DNA of 64,000 nucleotides from AC-32 sp963755635 (GTDB taxonomy: Bacteria; Actinomycetota; Thermoleophilia; Gaiellales; Gaiellaceae). Both the position numbers and the translations under genes were made by a program. Positions 1 through 8,642 of the stretch are shown one piece after another; position 1 is the first letter of the stretch; every line of letters begins with the position of its first letter. The stretch spans positions 1 to 64,000 of the forward strand of contig CAVWKS010000023.1 of assembly GCA_963755635.1 (NCBI GenBank), written 5' to 3'. The notes under the pieces were generated by a model that made no database searches, was not told the origin of the DNA, and saw only the letters and a list, made by a program, of their open reading frames with translations.

Positions 1-1335
1 CGAAGCCAGATGGCGTTCACGCTCGGCTTCCACATCATCCTGGCCTCGCTCGGCGTCGCCCTTCCTGCGCTGATGCTGATCGCGAACTACCGGGGTCTCC
101 GCCACGACGACCTCGATGCGCTGAAGCTCGCACAACGCTGGTCGAAGGCGGTTGCGGTGACGTTCGCCGTCGGCGCGGTGACCGGGACGGTGCTCTCCTT
201 CGAGTTCGGGCTTCTCTGGCCCGCGTTCACGGGACGCTTTGGCCAGGTGTTCGGCGTGCTCTTCGCGATCGAGGGCATCTTCTTCTTCCTCGAGGCCATC
301 TTCATCGCGATCTACATCTTCGGGTGGAAGCGCCTGTCGCCCTGGGCGCACTTCTGGACGGGCGTGCCGGTCGTGATCTCGGGACTCGGCGGCGCATTCT
401 CGGTCGTCGCGGTCAACTCGTGGATGAACCAGCCCCAGGGCTACTCGCCGACGAGCGGGACCGTGACATCGGTCCAGCCGCTGAAGGTGATCTTCAACCC
501 GGCCGTGCCCTACGAGGTGCCGCACATGATCCTGGCTGCGTATCTCGTCACGGGGTTCCTGGTGGCGTCCATCTACGCGGTCGGGCTGCTGCGCGGCCGG
601 CGTGACCGGATCCATCGCCTCGGCCTGCTGATCCCGCTGACCGTCGCCTGCATCGCCACTCCGATCCAGTTCGCAGTCGGCGACACCGCCGCTCGCGCGA
701 TCGCGAAGCACCAGCCGATCAAGTTCGCCGGGATGGAGTGCGTGGACCAGACCTCGACCCACGTTACGGAGTACATCTACGGCCGCTGCACCTCGAGCGG
801 AGTCAAGGGCGGGCTCGGCATCCCCGGCTTCGACTCGTTCCTCGTCGGCTGGAGCACGGGCACGCAGGTGACCGGGCTGGACTCCGTTCCCTCCGACGAT
901 CGCCCGCCGGCGAACACGATGCTGCACTGGTCCTTCGACACGATGGTCGGGATCTGCACCGCGCTGATCGGTCTCGCCCTCTGGCTGGGGATCGGCTGGT
1001 GGCGGAAGCGGGACTTCCCGCAGACGCGCTGGTTCCTGCGGGCGACCGCCGTCTCGGGAGTCGCCGCGGTGGTCGCGCTGGAATGCGGCTGGATCGTCAC
1101 CGAGGTCGGGCGCCAGCCATGGATTGTCTTCAACGTGATGCGCACCTCCGACGCGGTCACGCACGCGAGCGGCGTCTGGGTCACGTTCGGGCTCGTGCTC
1201 GGGATCTACGTCGCGCTGGGCGCGGCGCTGATCATCACACTGCGCGCGATGTCGGAACGCTGGCGCAGAGAAGGCGAGCAGGACGTCGAGGTGCCGTACG
1301 GCCCGGAGGCCGGACTGCCGGAGGTCTCCGCGTGA
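1..1335 (+). CDS. cydA: Cytochrome bd ubiquinol oxidase subunit I (5' end cut by window)
   Basis: Catalytic heme subunit of the cytochrome bd quinol:O2 oxidoreductase in the cell membrane. The frame is open through base 1 (Arg-Ser-Gln before the Met at base 10), so the true start lies outside the window. About 445 residues are visible. The heme-ligand region Phe-His is next to that Met, a Q-loop region follows, and the hallmark GRQPW motif is at about residues 367-371 counted from base 10. About nine hydrophobic segments are spread along the chain, which is normal for CydA. The last codons overlap the GTG of cydB (GTGA), so the two subunits are translationally coupled. Family assignment is firm; only the N-terminus is missing. 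Confidence 0.95.
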   Translation, partial: RSQMAFTLGFHIILASLGVALPALMLIANYRGLRHDDLDALKLAQRWSKAVAVTFAVGAVTGTVLSFEFGLLWPAFTGRFGQVFGVLFAIEGIFFFLEAIFIAIYIFGWKRLSPWAHFWTGVPVVISGLGGAFSVVAVNSWMNQPQGYSPTSGTVTSVQPLKVIFNPAVPYEVPHMILAAYLVTGFLVASIYAVGLLRGRRDRIHRLGLLIPLTVACIATPIQFAVGDTAARAIAKHQPIKFAGMECVDQTSTHVTEYIYGRCTSSGVKGGLGIPGFDSFLVGWSTGTQVTGLDSVPSDDRPPANTMLHWSFDTMVGICTALIGLALWLGIGWWRKRDFPQTRWFLRATAVSGVAAVVALECGWIVTEVGRQPWIVFNVMRTSDAVTHASGVWVTFGLVLGIYVALGAALIITLRAMSERWRREGEQDVEVPYGPEAGLPEVSA

Positions 1336-2372
1336 CCGAGGCCGACGCCGTTGCCGTCGTCCTCTGGATCGGCGTGACCATGTACGCCGTCTTCGGCGGG
1401 GCGGACTTCGGGGCCGGCCTGTGGAACCTGCTCGCGCGAGGCGGTGAGAGCGGCAAGCGGCCCCGCGAGCTGATCGACTGGGCGATCGGGCCTGTCTGGG
1501 AGGCGAATCACGTCTGGTTGATCTTCACGCTCGTCGTGCTGTGGACGGGCTTCCCGTCGGCCTTCGAGGCGGTCTTCTCGACGCTGTTCATCCCGCTGAG
1601 CCTCGCCGCGCTGGGGATCGTGCTGCGAGGCGCCGGGTTCGCGTTCCACCGCACTGCGCGGCGCTTCCGCGGGCGGGTGCTCGCGGAGCGGCTCTTCGGC
1701 CTGGCCTCGGTGCTCACCCCGTTCTTCATGGGGACGGTCGTCGGAGCGGTCGCGGGCGGCCGGGTCCCGGTCGGCAACGCGACCGGCGACGCGGTGACGA
1801 GCTGGGTCAATCCGCTCTCGCTGGTGATCGGGGCGCTCTTCGTGGCCACGGGCGCCTACCTGTCGGCGGTCTTCCTCGTGAGCGACTCGCGCCGCGCCGG
1901 TGCTCCCGACCTCGAGCGGTACTTCGCCATGCGGGCGCTCGTCTCCGCCGTCGTCGCCGGGGCGCTGGCGGCCGCCGGCCTCGTCGAGTTGCACAGCCAC
2001 GCGACGTTCGTGTTCGACGGCCTCAAGGGCGATGCCTTGCCGCTCGTGATCCTTTCGGCTCTCTGCGGGATCGCCGTGCTCGTCCTGCTTCAGCGCGGGG
2101 CCCGGCGCGGGGCGCGGCCGCTCGCGGTGGGCGCCGTCGCCTCTGTCGTCTGGGGCTGGGGCATCGCACAGCACCCGTACCTGCTGCCGCAGACGCTCAA
2201 GATCTCCGCCGGAGCTGCACCGAGCGCCACGCTCACGAGCCTGTTGGTCGTCTTCGGCGTCGCAGTCGTCGTGGTGCTGCCGTCGTTGGGACTGCTGTTC
2301 ACGCTCGCCCAGCGCAGTGTCGTGGAGGAGACCTCGCGGCCCTCGGCACAGCCGACCGGAGGGGAGGTCTAG
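1332..2372 (+). CDS. cydB: Cytochrome bd ubiquinol oxidase subunit II
   Basis: Second integral membrane subunit of cytochrome bd oxidase, 346 residues, the usual length. The GTG start at 1332 overlaps the cydA stop by four bases (GTGA). The N-terminal half carries the typical CydB pattern: a first helix ending in FGGADFGAG, a conserved GPVWEANHVWLI segment near residue 55, then a string of hydrophobic helices. No cydCD transporter follows; a drug-exporter-like MFS gene and NDH-2 come next. The region therefore reads as a short non-proton-pumping respiratory module, with NDH-2 reducing quinone and the bd oxidase reoxidising it. Confidence 0.95.
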   Translation: MTEADAVAVVLWIGVTMYAVFGGADFGAGLWNLLARGGESGKRPRELIDWAIGPVWEANHVWLIFTLVVLWTGFPSAFEAVFSTLFIPLSLAALGIVLRGAGFAFHRTARRFRGRVLAERLFGLASVLTPFFMGTVVGAVAGGRVPVGNATGDAVTSWVNPLSLVIGALFVATGAYLSAVFLVSDSRRAGAPDLERYFAMRALVSAVVAGALAAAGLVELHSHATFVFDGLKGDALPLVILSALCGIAVLVLLQRGARRGARPLAVGAVASVVWGWGIAQHPYLLPQTLKISAGAAPSATLTSLLVVFGVAVVVVLPSLGLLFTLAQRSVVEETSRPSAQPTGGEV

Positions 2373-2373
2373 C

Positions 2374-3972
2374 CTGCCCTCGTCGGCTCCCGCACGCGGC
2401 GGGCTCGTCCTCGGCGCACTGATCGCGGTCGCTGCCGTCGCCAACCTCGGCCTGGCGATCGCGAACGTGGCGCTCCCGTCGATCGGCAGGCACTTCGACG
2501 CCTCGCAGACGGAGCTCAACCTCGTCGCGGTCGGCTACTCGCTCGGCCTCGCCGCCTCGGTGTTGTACTTCGGCGCCGTCGGCGACCGCTACGGCCGCAA
2601 GCTCCTGCTGGTCCTGGGCATGGTGCTGACCGTGCCCGCGGACTGCCTCGCTGCCTGGGCACCTTCGATCCAGGTGTTGTTCGGCGCTCGTGTGCTCGGT
2701 GGGCTGGCGGCCGGGATGGCCTATCCGACGACGTTGGCGCTGATCACCGCGCTCTGGTCCGGCCCGGCGCGTACACGGTCGATCGCGCTCTGGGCGGCCA
2801 TTGGCGGAGCGCTCTCGGCCCTCGGCCCGCTCTGCTCCGGGATCCTGCTCGAGCACTTCTGGTGGGGATCGGTCTTCCTGCTCACGCTCCCGCTCGCCGG
2901 TATCGCCCTGGTGATGGCGGTCGTGCTCGTTCCGAGCCACGTCAATGAGACGACGGAGCCCGTCGACCACCTGGGCGGCGTGCTCTCGATCGTGCTCGTC
3001 GGCGCGCTGATCCTCGGGATCAACTTCGCCGCCGTGCCAAACGAGACGACGTTGATCGTGAGCCTCTTCCTGGTCTCCGGCGCGGCGCTCGTCGCGTTCT
3101 ACATCAGGCAGCGGCGGGCGAAGAACCCTCTCTACGACCTGGAGACGGCCTCGCGGCCCACGTTCTGGGTGGCCGCGTGCGCCGGCCTGATCGTGTTCGG
3201 CTCGCTGATGGGGGCGATGTACATCGGCCAGCAGTTCCTGCAGAACGTGCTCGGCTACTCGACCGTCGACGCGGGGCTCGCCATCCTGCCGGCCGCGGCG
3301 TTCATGGTGCTCGTCGCGCCGCGCTCCGCGAAGCTCATCGAGCTCAGAGGCGCGCGAGAGACCCTCCTCCTCGGCTACGTCTTCGTGCTGCTCGGCTTCC
3401 TGACCATGTTGCTGCTCTGGAAGGAAGGCATCAGCTACTGGAAGGTCGCCCTCGGCTACTCGCTCGTCGGCATCGGCGTAGGGCTCGCGGGCACCCCGGC
3501 CTCGCACTCCCTGACCGGCTCGGTCCCGGTGACGCGGGTCGGGATGGCCTCGGGCACGGCAGATCTCCAACGCGACCTCGGCGGCGCGATCATGCAGTCG
3601 ATCTTCGGTGCGCTGCTCACCGCCGGCTACGCGACAGCTGCGGGAACGCTGATCTCGTCCTCCGGCAAGGACGTGTCGAGCAGCACGCAGGCCGAGCTGA
3701 CGAAGTCGTTCTCGAGCGCGGCCGACACCGCCTCGCGGTACCCGTCGTCGATCCAGGACCAGATCATCGCCGGTGCCAAGACGGCGTTCCTCCAGGGGGA
3801 CCAGTGGGCCTACACGGCCGGCATCGTGGCGGTGCTCCTGGGAGCGACGCTCGTCTTCTTCAAGTTCCCGAAGCGAGAAGAAGAGCGCAGGCTGCTGGCG
3901 CAGTACCAGGCCGAGGACACCGCCGCCCCGCCGGAACCGCCTCCCGAGGGGAAGCCCACACTAGTCTCGTGA
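2374..3972 (+). CDS. MFS transporter, DHA2 (EmrB/QacA-like) family
   Basis: Proton-driven multidrug-type exporter of the 14-helix DHA2 family, about 530 residues. Motif A appears as GDRYGRK after the second helix, and the chain consists almost entirely of hydrophobic segments with a hydrophilic Glu/Pro-rich tail. I place the start at CTG 2374 because a strong Shine-Dalgarno (GGAGGGGAGG, 2358-2367) lies six bases upstream and the first helix begins soon after. The only canonical in-frame start is GTG 2317, which has no ribosome site and would overlap cydB by 56 bases. The substrate cannot be told from sequence. A small hairpin (3977-3993) follows the stop. Confidence 0.85.
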   Translation: MPSSAPARGGLVLGALIAVAAVANLGLAIANVALPSIGRHFDASQTELNLVAVGYSLGLAASVLYFGAVGDRYGRKLLLVLGMVLTVPADCLAAWAPSIQVLFGARVLGGLAAGMAYPTTLALITALWSGPARTRSIALWAAIGGALSALGPLCSGILLEHFWWGSVFLLTLPLAGIALVMAVVLVPSHVNETTEPVDHLGGVLSIVLVGALILGINFAAVPNETTLIVSLFLVSGAALVAFYIRQRRAKNPLYDLETASRPTFWVAACAGLIVFGSLMGAMYIGQQFLQNVLGYSTVDAGLAILPAAAFMVLVAPRSAKLIELRGARETLLLGYVFVLLGFLTMLLLWKEGISYWKVALGYSLVGIGVGLAGTPASHSLTGSVPVTRVGMASGTADLQRDLGGAIMQSIFGALLTAGYATAAGTLISSSGKDVSSSTQAELTKSFSSAADTASRYPSSIQDQIIAGAKTAFLQGDQWAYTAGIVAVLLGATLVFFKFPKREEERRLLAQYQAEDTAAPPEPPPEGKPTLVS

Positions 3973-4030
3973 CGATTCACCCTCTTCGGGTGACCTCGAC
4001 CGTGCCGCCGTTGCGTACCGTCGTCGGATC

Positions 4031-5299
4031 GTGCGCGCTCGAGGAGAGACGAGCGGCCGCCCGCGCGTCGTGGTCCTAGGCGGGGGATTCGGCGGGATCG
4101 GAGCAGCCAACAAGCTGAGCAAAAGCAATGCCGACGTCGTGCTCGTGGACGGGCACGACTACCACACCTTTCAACCGCTCCTCTACCAGGTCGCGACCGG
4201 GCTGCTGGACCAGCCCGCCGTCGGTCATCCGATCCGCGATCTCTTCCACAAGCAGGACAACGTCCGTATCCACCAGGACCGCGTGACGGGGATCGACCTG
4301 GACGCGCGCGAGGTGCGTTTCGAGGAGCTCGAGCCCGAGCGGTACGACTACCTCGTGCTCGCGCTCGGCGCGGAGGTCAACTACTTCGGCGTGGATGGGG
4401 CGGCCGAGCACGCGTTCCCGCTCTACACGCTCGCCGATGCGGTGCGGCTCAAGGACCACGTCCTCGAACGCTGGGAGGCCGCCGACCGCAAGCCGCAGCT
4501 CATCGACGACGGGGCGCTGAACATGGTCGTGGTCGGAGGCGGCCCGACCGGCGTCGAGACGGCGGGTGCCATGGCCGAGCTCTACAACGGAGTCTTCCGC
4601 GAGGACTACCCGGACGTGTCGCCGGATCAGGCGCGGCTCGTGCTCGTCGAAGCCTCGCCGGAGATCTTCTCGATGTTCAAGGAGGACATCCGTACCTACG
4701 CGCAGGAAGCCTTGGAGAAGCGCGGCGTCGAGGTGATGACGGGTGAGGTCGTCGAGTCGATCACGCCGGAGCGGGTCACGCTCAAGTCGGGAACTGTCCT
4801 CCCCGCGCACACGCTCGTCTGGGGCGCGGGCCTGCAGGGGAACGAGCTCGTCCGCTCGCTCGGCCTCGACCTCGAGCGCGGCAACCGACTCGCCGTCGAC
4901 GAAGAGCTCCGGCTCGCGCAGCACCCGGAGGTCTACGCCGTCGGCGACATCGCGGCGATCACGGACGCGAAGACGGGTCAGGTCCTGCCCCAGCTCGGCT
5001 CGGTCGCGCTGCAGTCGGGGGAGCACGCCGGCGAGACGATCGCCCACCGGGTCGCGGGCAAGGAGACGAAGCCCTTCAAGTACCACGACAAGGGCACGAT
5101 GGCGACGATCGGACGCGGCGCGGCCGTCGTCCAGATGCTGGGCGGCCGGACGATGAAAGGCAAGAAGGCGCAGGCGGCATGGGGAACGGTCCACCTCGCG
5201 CTGTTGCCGACGAACCAAGACCGCGCGAAGGCGGTCGTCGACTGGGCGGGCGCTGGGCTCACGCATCAGCGCTCCGGTCGAATCAGGGTCGAGACCTAA
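4031..5299 (+). CDS. ndh: Type II NADH:quinone oxidoreductase (NDH-2)
   Basis: Single-subunit, non-proton-pumping NADH dehydrogenase of the membrane face, 422 residues. The FAD-binding Rossmann motif GGGFGG is at residues 17-22. A second dinucleotide fold with VVVGGGPTGVETAG begins near residue 165, and the flavin-anchoring VYAVGDIAAI lies near residue 300. The GTG start follows a 58-base gap after the MFS gene. With cydAB upstream it would give an NADH-to-oxygen route that bypasses complex I. The C-terminus is rich in basic residues and amphipathic, as expected for peripheral membrane attachment. Related NAD(P)H flavoproteins exist, but the order of motifs fits NDH-2 best. Confidence 0.9.
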   Translation: MRARGETSGRPRVVVLGGGFGGIGAANKLSKSNADVVLVDGHDYHTFQPLLYQVATGLLDQPAVGHPIRDLFHKQDNVRIHQDRVTGIDLDAREVRFEELEPERYDYLVLALGAEVNYFGVDGAAEHAFPLYTLADAVRLKDHVLERWEAADRKPQLIDDGALNMVVVGGGPTGVETAGAMAELYNGVFREDYPDVSPDQARLVLVEASPEIFSMFKEDIRTYAQEALEKRGVEVMTGEVVESITPERVTLKSGTVLPAHTLVWGAGLQGNELVRSLGLDLERGNRLAVDEELRLAQHPEVYAVGDIAAITDAKTGQVLPQLGSVALQSGEHAGETIAHRVAGKETKPFKYHDKGTMATIGRGAAVVQMLGGRTMKGKKAQAAWGTVHLALLPTNQDRAKAVVDWAGAGLTHQRSGRIRVET

Positions 5300-5314
5300 C
5301 TGGGGAGGAGCGAG

Positions 5315-6751
5315 ATGGCGACTGCAGCACCGGAGATCGTCCGCGCACCGTCGGCAGAGGCCGGACAACGGCCGGCCGACGTGCTCGTCGTGTTCGGAAT
5401 CACGGGAGACCTCGCGAAGGTGATGACCTTTCGCTCCCTCTACAGGCTCGAGAAACGCGGGCTGCTCGACTGCCCGATCGTCGGCGTGGCCGTCGACGAC
5501 TGGAACGTCGACCAGCTGAAGGACCGCGCGAAGACGTCGATCGAGTCGACCGGCGAGCAGCTCGACCCCAAGGTCTTCGAGCGTCTCGCGGACAGGCTCT
5601 CGTACGTCGAGGGCGACTTCGGCGACGCCGCGACCTACGAACGCGTCGCGAAGGAGATCGACGGCGCCCAGCAACCCGTCTTCTACCTCGAGATTCCGCC
5701 GTTCCTGTTCGGACGCGTGGTGCAGGGACTGTCCGAGGCCGGCCTGACGACCAACGCACGGGTGGTCGTCGAGAAGCCGTTCGGCCACGACGGCGCCTCC
5801 GCCACCGAGCTGGCGGAAGAGCTACACCAGTACATCGACGAGTCGCAGCTCTACCGCATCGACCACTACCTCGGGAAGATGGGCCTCGAGGAGATCCTCT
5901 ACCTGCGGTTCGCCAACGCCATGCTCGAGCCGCTCTGGAGCCGCAGTCACCTCGAGTCGGTGCAGATCACGATGACGGAGGACTTCGGCGTCGAGGACCG
6001 AGGGCACTTCTACGACCCGGTCGGAGCTCTGCGCGACGTCGTCGTCAACCATCTGATGCAGGTCGTGGCCGCGTCTGCGATGGAGGTTCCTTCGCGGCGA
6101 GATTCCGTCTCGATCAAGGACGCGCAGGTCGATCTCCTCCGTGCGGTCATGACAGCCGATCCCGCCCACTACGTGCGAGGCCAGTACGACGGCTACCTGG
6201 ACGTCGACGGCGTGGCGCCCGACTCGACGACCGAGACCTACGCCGCCCTGCGCCTGAACATCGAGAACTGGCGCTGGGCAGGCGTGCCGTTCTTCATCCG
6301 CACCGGGAAGCGGCTGGCAACGACCGCGACGGAGCTCAGGCTCGTCTTCAAGCACCCGCCGAAGCTCGGCTTCAACCTGCACTCGAAACGGCGGCCCGAG
6401 CCGAACCAGCTCGTGATCCGGCTCGACCCGACGACCGGCGTCAGGCTGCTGGTCGATGCCCACCGGGCCGACATGGCCGGAGCGTCGACGGTTTCGCTCG
6501 ACCTGGAGTTCGAGACGGAAGGCGGCGAGGGCCCGACGCCGTACGAGGTGCTCCTCCATGCGGCGATGATCGGCGATGCCACGCGCTTCACCCGTCAGGA
6601 CGGAGTCGAGGAGGCGTGGCGGATCATGCAGCCGCTGCTCGATTCCCCGCCGCCGGTTCATGCCTACACACCTGGATCGTGGGGCCCGGAGGCCGCCGAC
6701 CAGCTCGTCGCCGGGCACGGCCGCTGGCACGAGCCTTGGGTGACGTCATGA
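5315..6751 (+). CDS. zwf: Glucose-6-phosphate 1-dehydrogenase
   Basis: First enzyme of the oxidative pentose-phosphate pathway; it oxidises glucose-6-phosphate to 6-phosphogluconolactone and makes NADPH. It has 478 residues, the normal size. The N-terminal NADP-binding motif GITGDLAK is near residue 30. The substrate/active-site signature RIDHYLGK is at 181-188, and the conserved EKPFGHD segment precedes it. The ATG at 5315 follows a clear GGGGAGGAG ribosome site. The stop overlaps the ATG of the GH15 gene (ATGA), so zwf, GH15 and GMC oxidoreductase form one operon. A dehydrogenase-glycosidase-oxidoreductase operon suggests coupling of trehalose or oligosaccharide use to NADPH supply, which is inference. 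Confidence 0.95.
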   Translation: MATAAPEIVRAPSAEAGQRPADVLVVFGITGDLAKVMTFRSLYRLEKRGLLDCPIVGVAVDDWNVDQLKDRAKTSIESTGEQLDPKVFERLADRLSYVEGDFGDAATYERVAKEIDGAQQPVFYLEIPPFLFGRVVQGLSEAGLTTNARVVVEKPFGHDGASATELAEELHQYIDESQLYRIDHYLGKMGLEEILYLRFANAMLEPLWSRSHLESVQITMTEDFGVEDRGHFYDPVGALRDVVVNHLMQVVAASAMEVPSRRDSVSIKDAQVDLLRAVMTADPAHYVRGQYDGYLDVDGVAPDSTTETYAALRLNIENWRWAGVPFFIRTGKRLATTATELRLVFKHPPKLGFNLHSKRRPEPNQLVIRLDPTTGVRLLVDAHRADMAGASTVSLDLEFETEGGEGPTPYEVLLHAAMIGDATRFTRQDGVEEAWRIMQPLLDSPPPVHAYTPGSWGPEAADQLVAGHGRWHEPWVTS

Positions 6752-8640
6752 CCACGACCAGCCCACAGGCGGACACGCAACCCCAGAGCGCAGCCGCGCC
6801 GTCGCCGTTTCCGCCGATCGCGGACTACGCGTTCCTCTCGAACTGCCACACGGGAGCGCTGGTCGCGGCCGACGGCGCGATCGACTGGCTCTGCATCCCA
6901 CGATTCGACTCGCCGAGCGTGTTCGGCAGCCTGCTCGACCGCGAGGCGGGATTCCTCCGCTTCGGCCCGTTCGGGCTCGCGCACCCGACGGCCCGCGCCT
7001 ACGAGCCGGGCACGAACGTCCTCGAGACCACGTGGAAGACGCCGTCGGGCTGGGTCGTCGTCAGGGACGCGCTGACGATGGGGCCCTGGGGGCACGAAGA
7101 TGCGATCACGCCGCATACGCGCCCGCCGGCCGACGACGACGCCGACCACATGCTCGTCCGGACGGTCGAATGCCTCGACGGCCACGTCGAGGTCGAGGTC
7201 GTCTGTGAGCCGGTGTTCGACTACGGCAGCACGATGGCCGAGTGGACGATGACGGACGGCGACCGCAGCGTCGCCGACGCGACTGGAGCGGGCCAGTCGT
7301 TCCGCCTGCGCTCGGACATTCCGCTCGACATCGAAGGCGACCGGATCCGCGGCCGTCACGTCTTGCAGGCGGGGGAGCGGGCCTATTGCGCGCTCACCTG
7401 GGCCGAAGGCCTCGAGGCGCCGGAGAGCGTGGAGGACGCGGAGGCCCGTCTGGCGGCCACGACGAGGTTCTGGCGCAACTGGCTCAGCGGGGCCCGGATC
7501 CCCGATCACCGTCTGCGCGACCCGATCCAGCGCTCGGCTCTGACGATCAAGGGCCTGACCTACATGCCGACGGGCGCGACGGTCGCCGCGCTCACCACCT
7601 CGCTCCCGGAGACGCCGGGCGGGGAGCGAAACTGGGACTACCGCTACACGTGGATCCGCGACACCACGTTCACGCTCCAGGCGCTGCACTTCCTCAACCT
7701 GAACTGGGAGGCGGACGAGTTCATGCAGTTCGTCGCGGATCTCGAGCCCACCGACGACGGATCGCTCCAGATCATGTACGGCATCGACGGGCGGCGGGAC
7801 CTGACCGAGACGACGCGCGACGACCTGACCGGGTACGCAGGCGCCCGGCCGGTCCGGATCGGCAACGGCGCCTTCGACCAGCGGCAGAACGACGTCTTCG
7901 GAGCGGCCCTCGACTCGATCCTGCTGCACACGAGGCACAGCCAGCGGCTCCCGCGCAGGTTGTGGCCGATCGTCCAGTCGCAAGCGGAGTGCGCCACGAA
8001 CATCTGGCGCGAGCCGGATCAGGGCATCTGGGAGGCCCGCGGCGCGCCTCAGCAGTACGTCTCCTCGAAGCTGATGTGCTGGGTCGCGCTCGACCGCGCG
8101 GCGAAGCTCGGCGAGATCCGCGGCGACCCACAGCTGCAGAAGAAGTGGCAGAAGACCGCCGACGAGATCCGCGCGGACATCCTCGAGCACGGGGTCCGCG
8201 ACGGCGTTCTGCGGCAGCACTACGAGACCGACGCGCTCGACGCCTCGACCCTGCTCGCCGCCATCTTCGGCTTCTTGCCCGGCGAAGACGACGTGCTGCG
8301 GCAGTCGGTCGAAGCGATCGCGGCCGACCTGACCGAGGACGGCTTCGTGCTCCGTTACCGGACCGGCGAGACAGACGACGGCCTCTCCGGCAAGGAGGGC
8401 ACGTTCCTGATCTGCTCGTTCTGGCTCGTTTCTGCGCTCGCGATCGTCGGGGAGTTGCAGCGCGCGCGAGACCTGATGGAGCGGCTCCTCCGGGTCGCCT
8501 CGCCGCTTGGCCTCTACGCGGAGGAGTTCGACGCCGCGACCGGCCGCCACCTCGGCAACTTCCCGCAGGCGTTCTCGCATCTGGCGCTGATCGAGGCGGC
8601 GGCGCGGATCATCCTGCCCGAGCTAGCAGAGGAGTACTGA
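6748..8640 (+). CDS. Glycoside hydrolase family 15 protein (glucoamylase/trehalase-like)
   Basis: Cytoplasmic GH15 enzyme of 630 residues, with no signal peptide. The N-terminal beta-sandwich region (IADYAFLSNCHTGALV onward, then DGAIDWLC) and the catalytic (alpha/alpha)6 barrel are both present. The barrel carries the GH15 hallmark WDYRYTWIRD at about residue 296. Actinobacterial members of this clade include trehalases and glucoamylase-like enzymes, and sequence alone does not decide the substrate. It is translated from an ATG overlapping the zwf stop and ends two bases before the GMC gene. It probably releases glucose from trehalose or alpha-glucans for the two neighbouring oxidoreductases. 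Confidence 0.9.
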   Translation: MTTTSPQADTQPQSAAAPSPFPPIADYAFLSNCHTGALVAADGAIDWLCIPRFDSPSVFGSLLDREAGFLRFGPFGLAHPTARAYEPGTNVLETTWKTPSGWVVVRDALTMGPWGHEDAITPHTRPPADDDADHMLVRTVECLDGHVEVEVVCEPVFDYGSTMAEWTMTDGDRSVADATGAGQSFRLRSDIPLDIEGDRIRGRHVLQAGERAYCALTWAEGLEAPESVEDAEARLAATTRFWRNWLSGARIPDHRLRDPIQRSALTIKGLTYMPTGATVAALTTSLPETPGGERNWDYRYTWIRDTTFTLQALHFLNLNWEADEFMQFVADLEPTDDGSLQIMYGIDGRRDLTETTRDDLTGYAGARPVRIGNGAFDQRQNDVFGAALDSILLHTRHSQRLPRRLWPIVQSQAECATNIWREPDQGIWEARGAPQQYVSSKLMCWVALDRAAKLGEIRGDPQLQKKWQKTADEIRADILEHGVRDGVLRQHYETDALDASTLLAAIFGFLPGEDDVLRQSVEAIAADLTEDGFVLRYRTGETDDGLSGKEGTFLICSFWLVSALAIVGELQRARDLMERLLRVASPLGLYAEEFDAATGRHLGNFPQAFSHLALIEAAARIILPELAEEY

Positions 8641-8642
8641 GC

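Noticed and set aside
3977..3993. Hairpin TCACCC/GGGTGA after the first MFS gene
   Set aside because: Only six pairs and no T-run; too weak to call a terminator.
6664..8580. Long open frame on the minus strand opposite the GH15 gene (about 640 codons)
   Set aside because: Antisense shadow caused by high G+C and codon bias; Arg/Asp/Glu-rich composition, no domain and no ribosome site.
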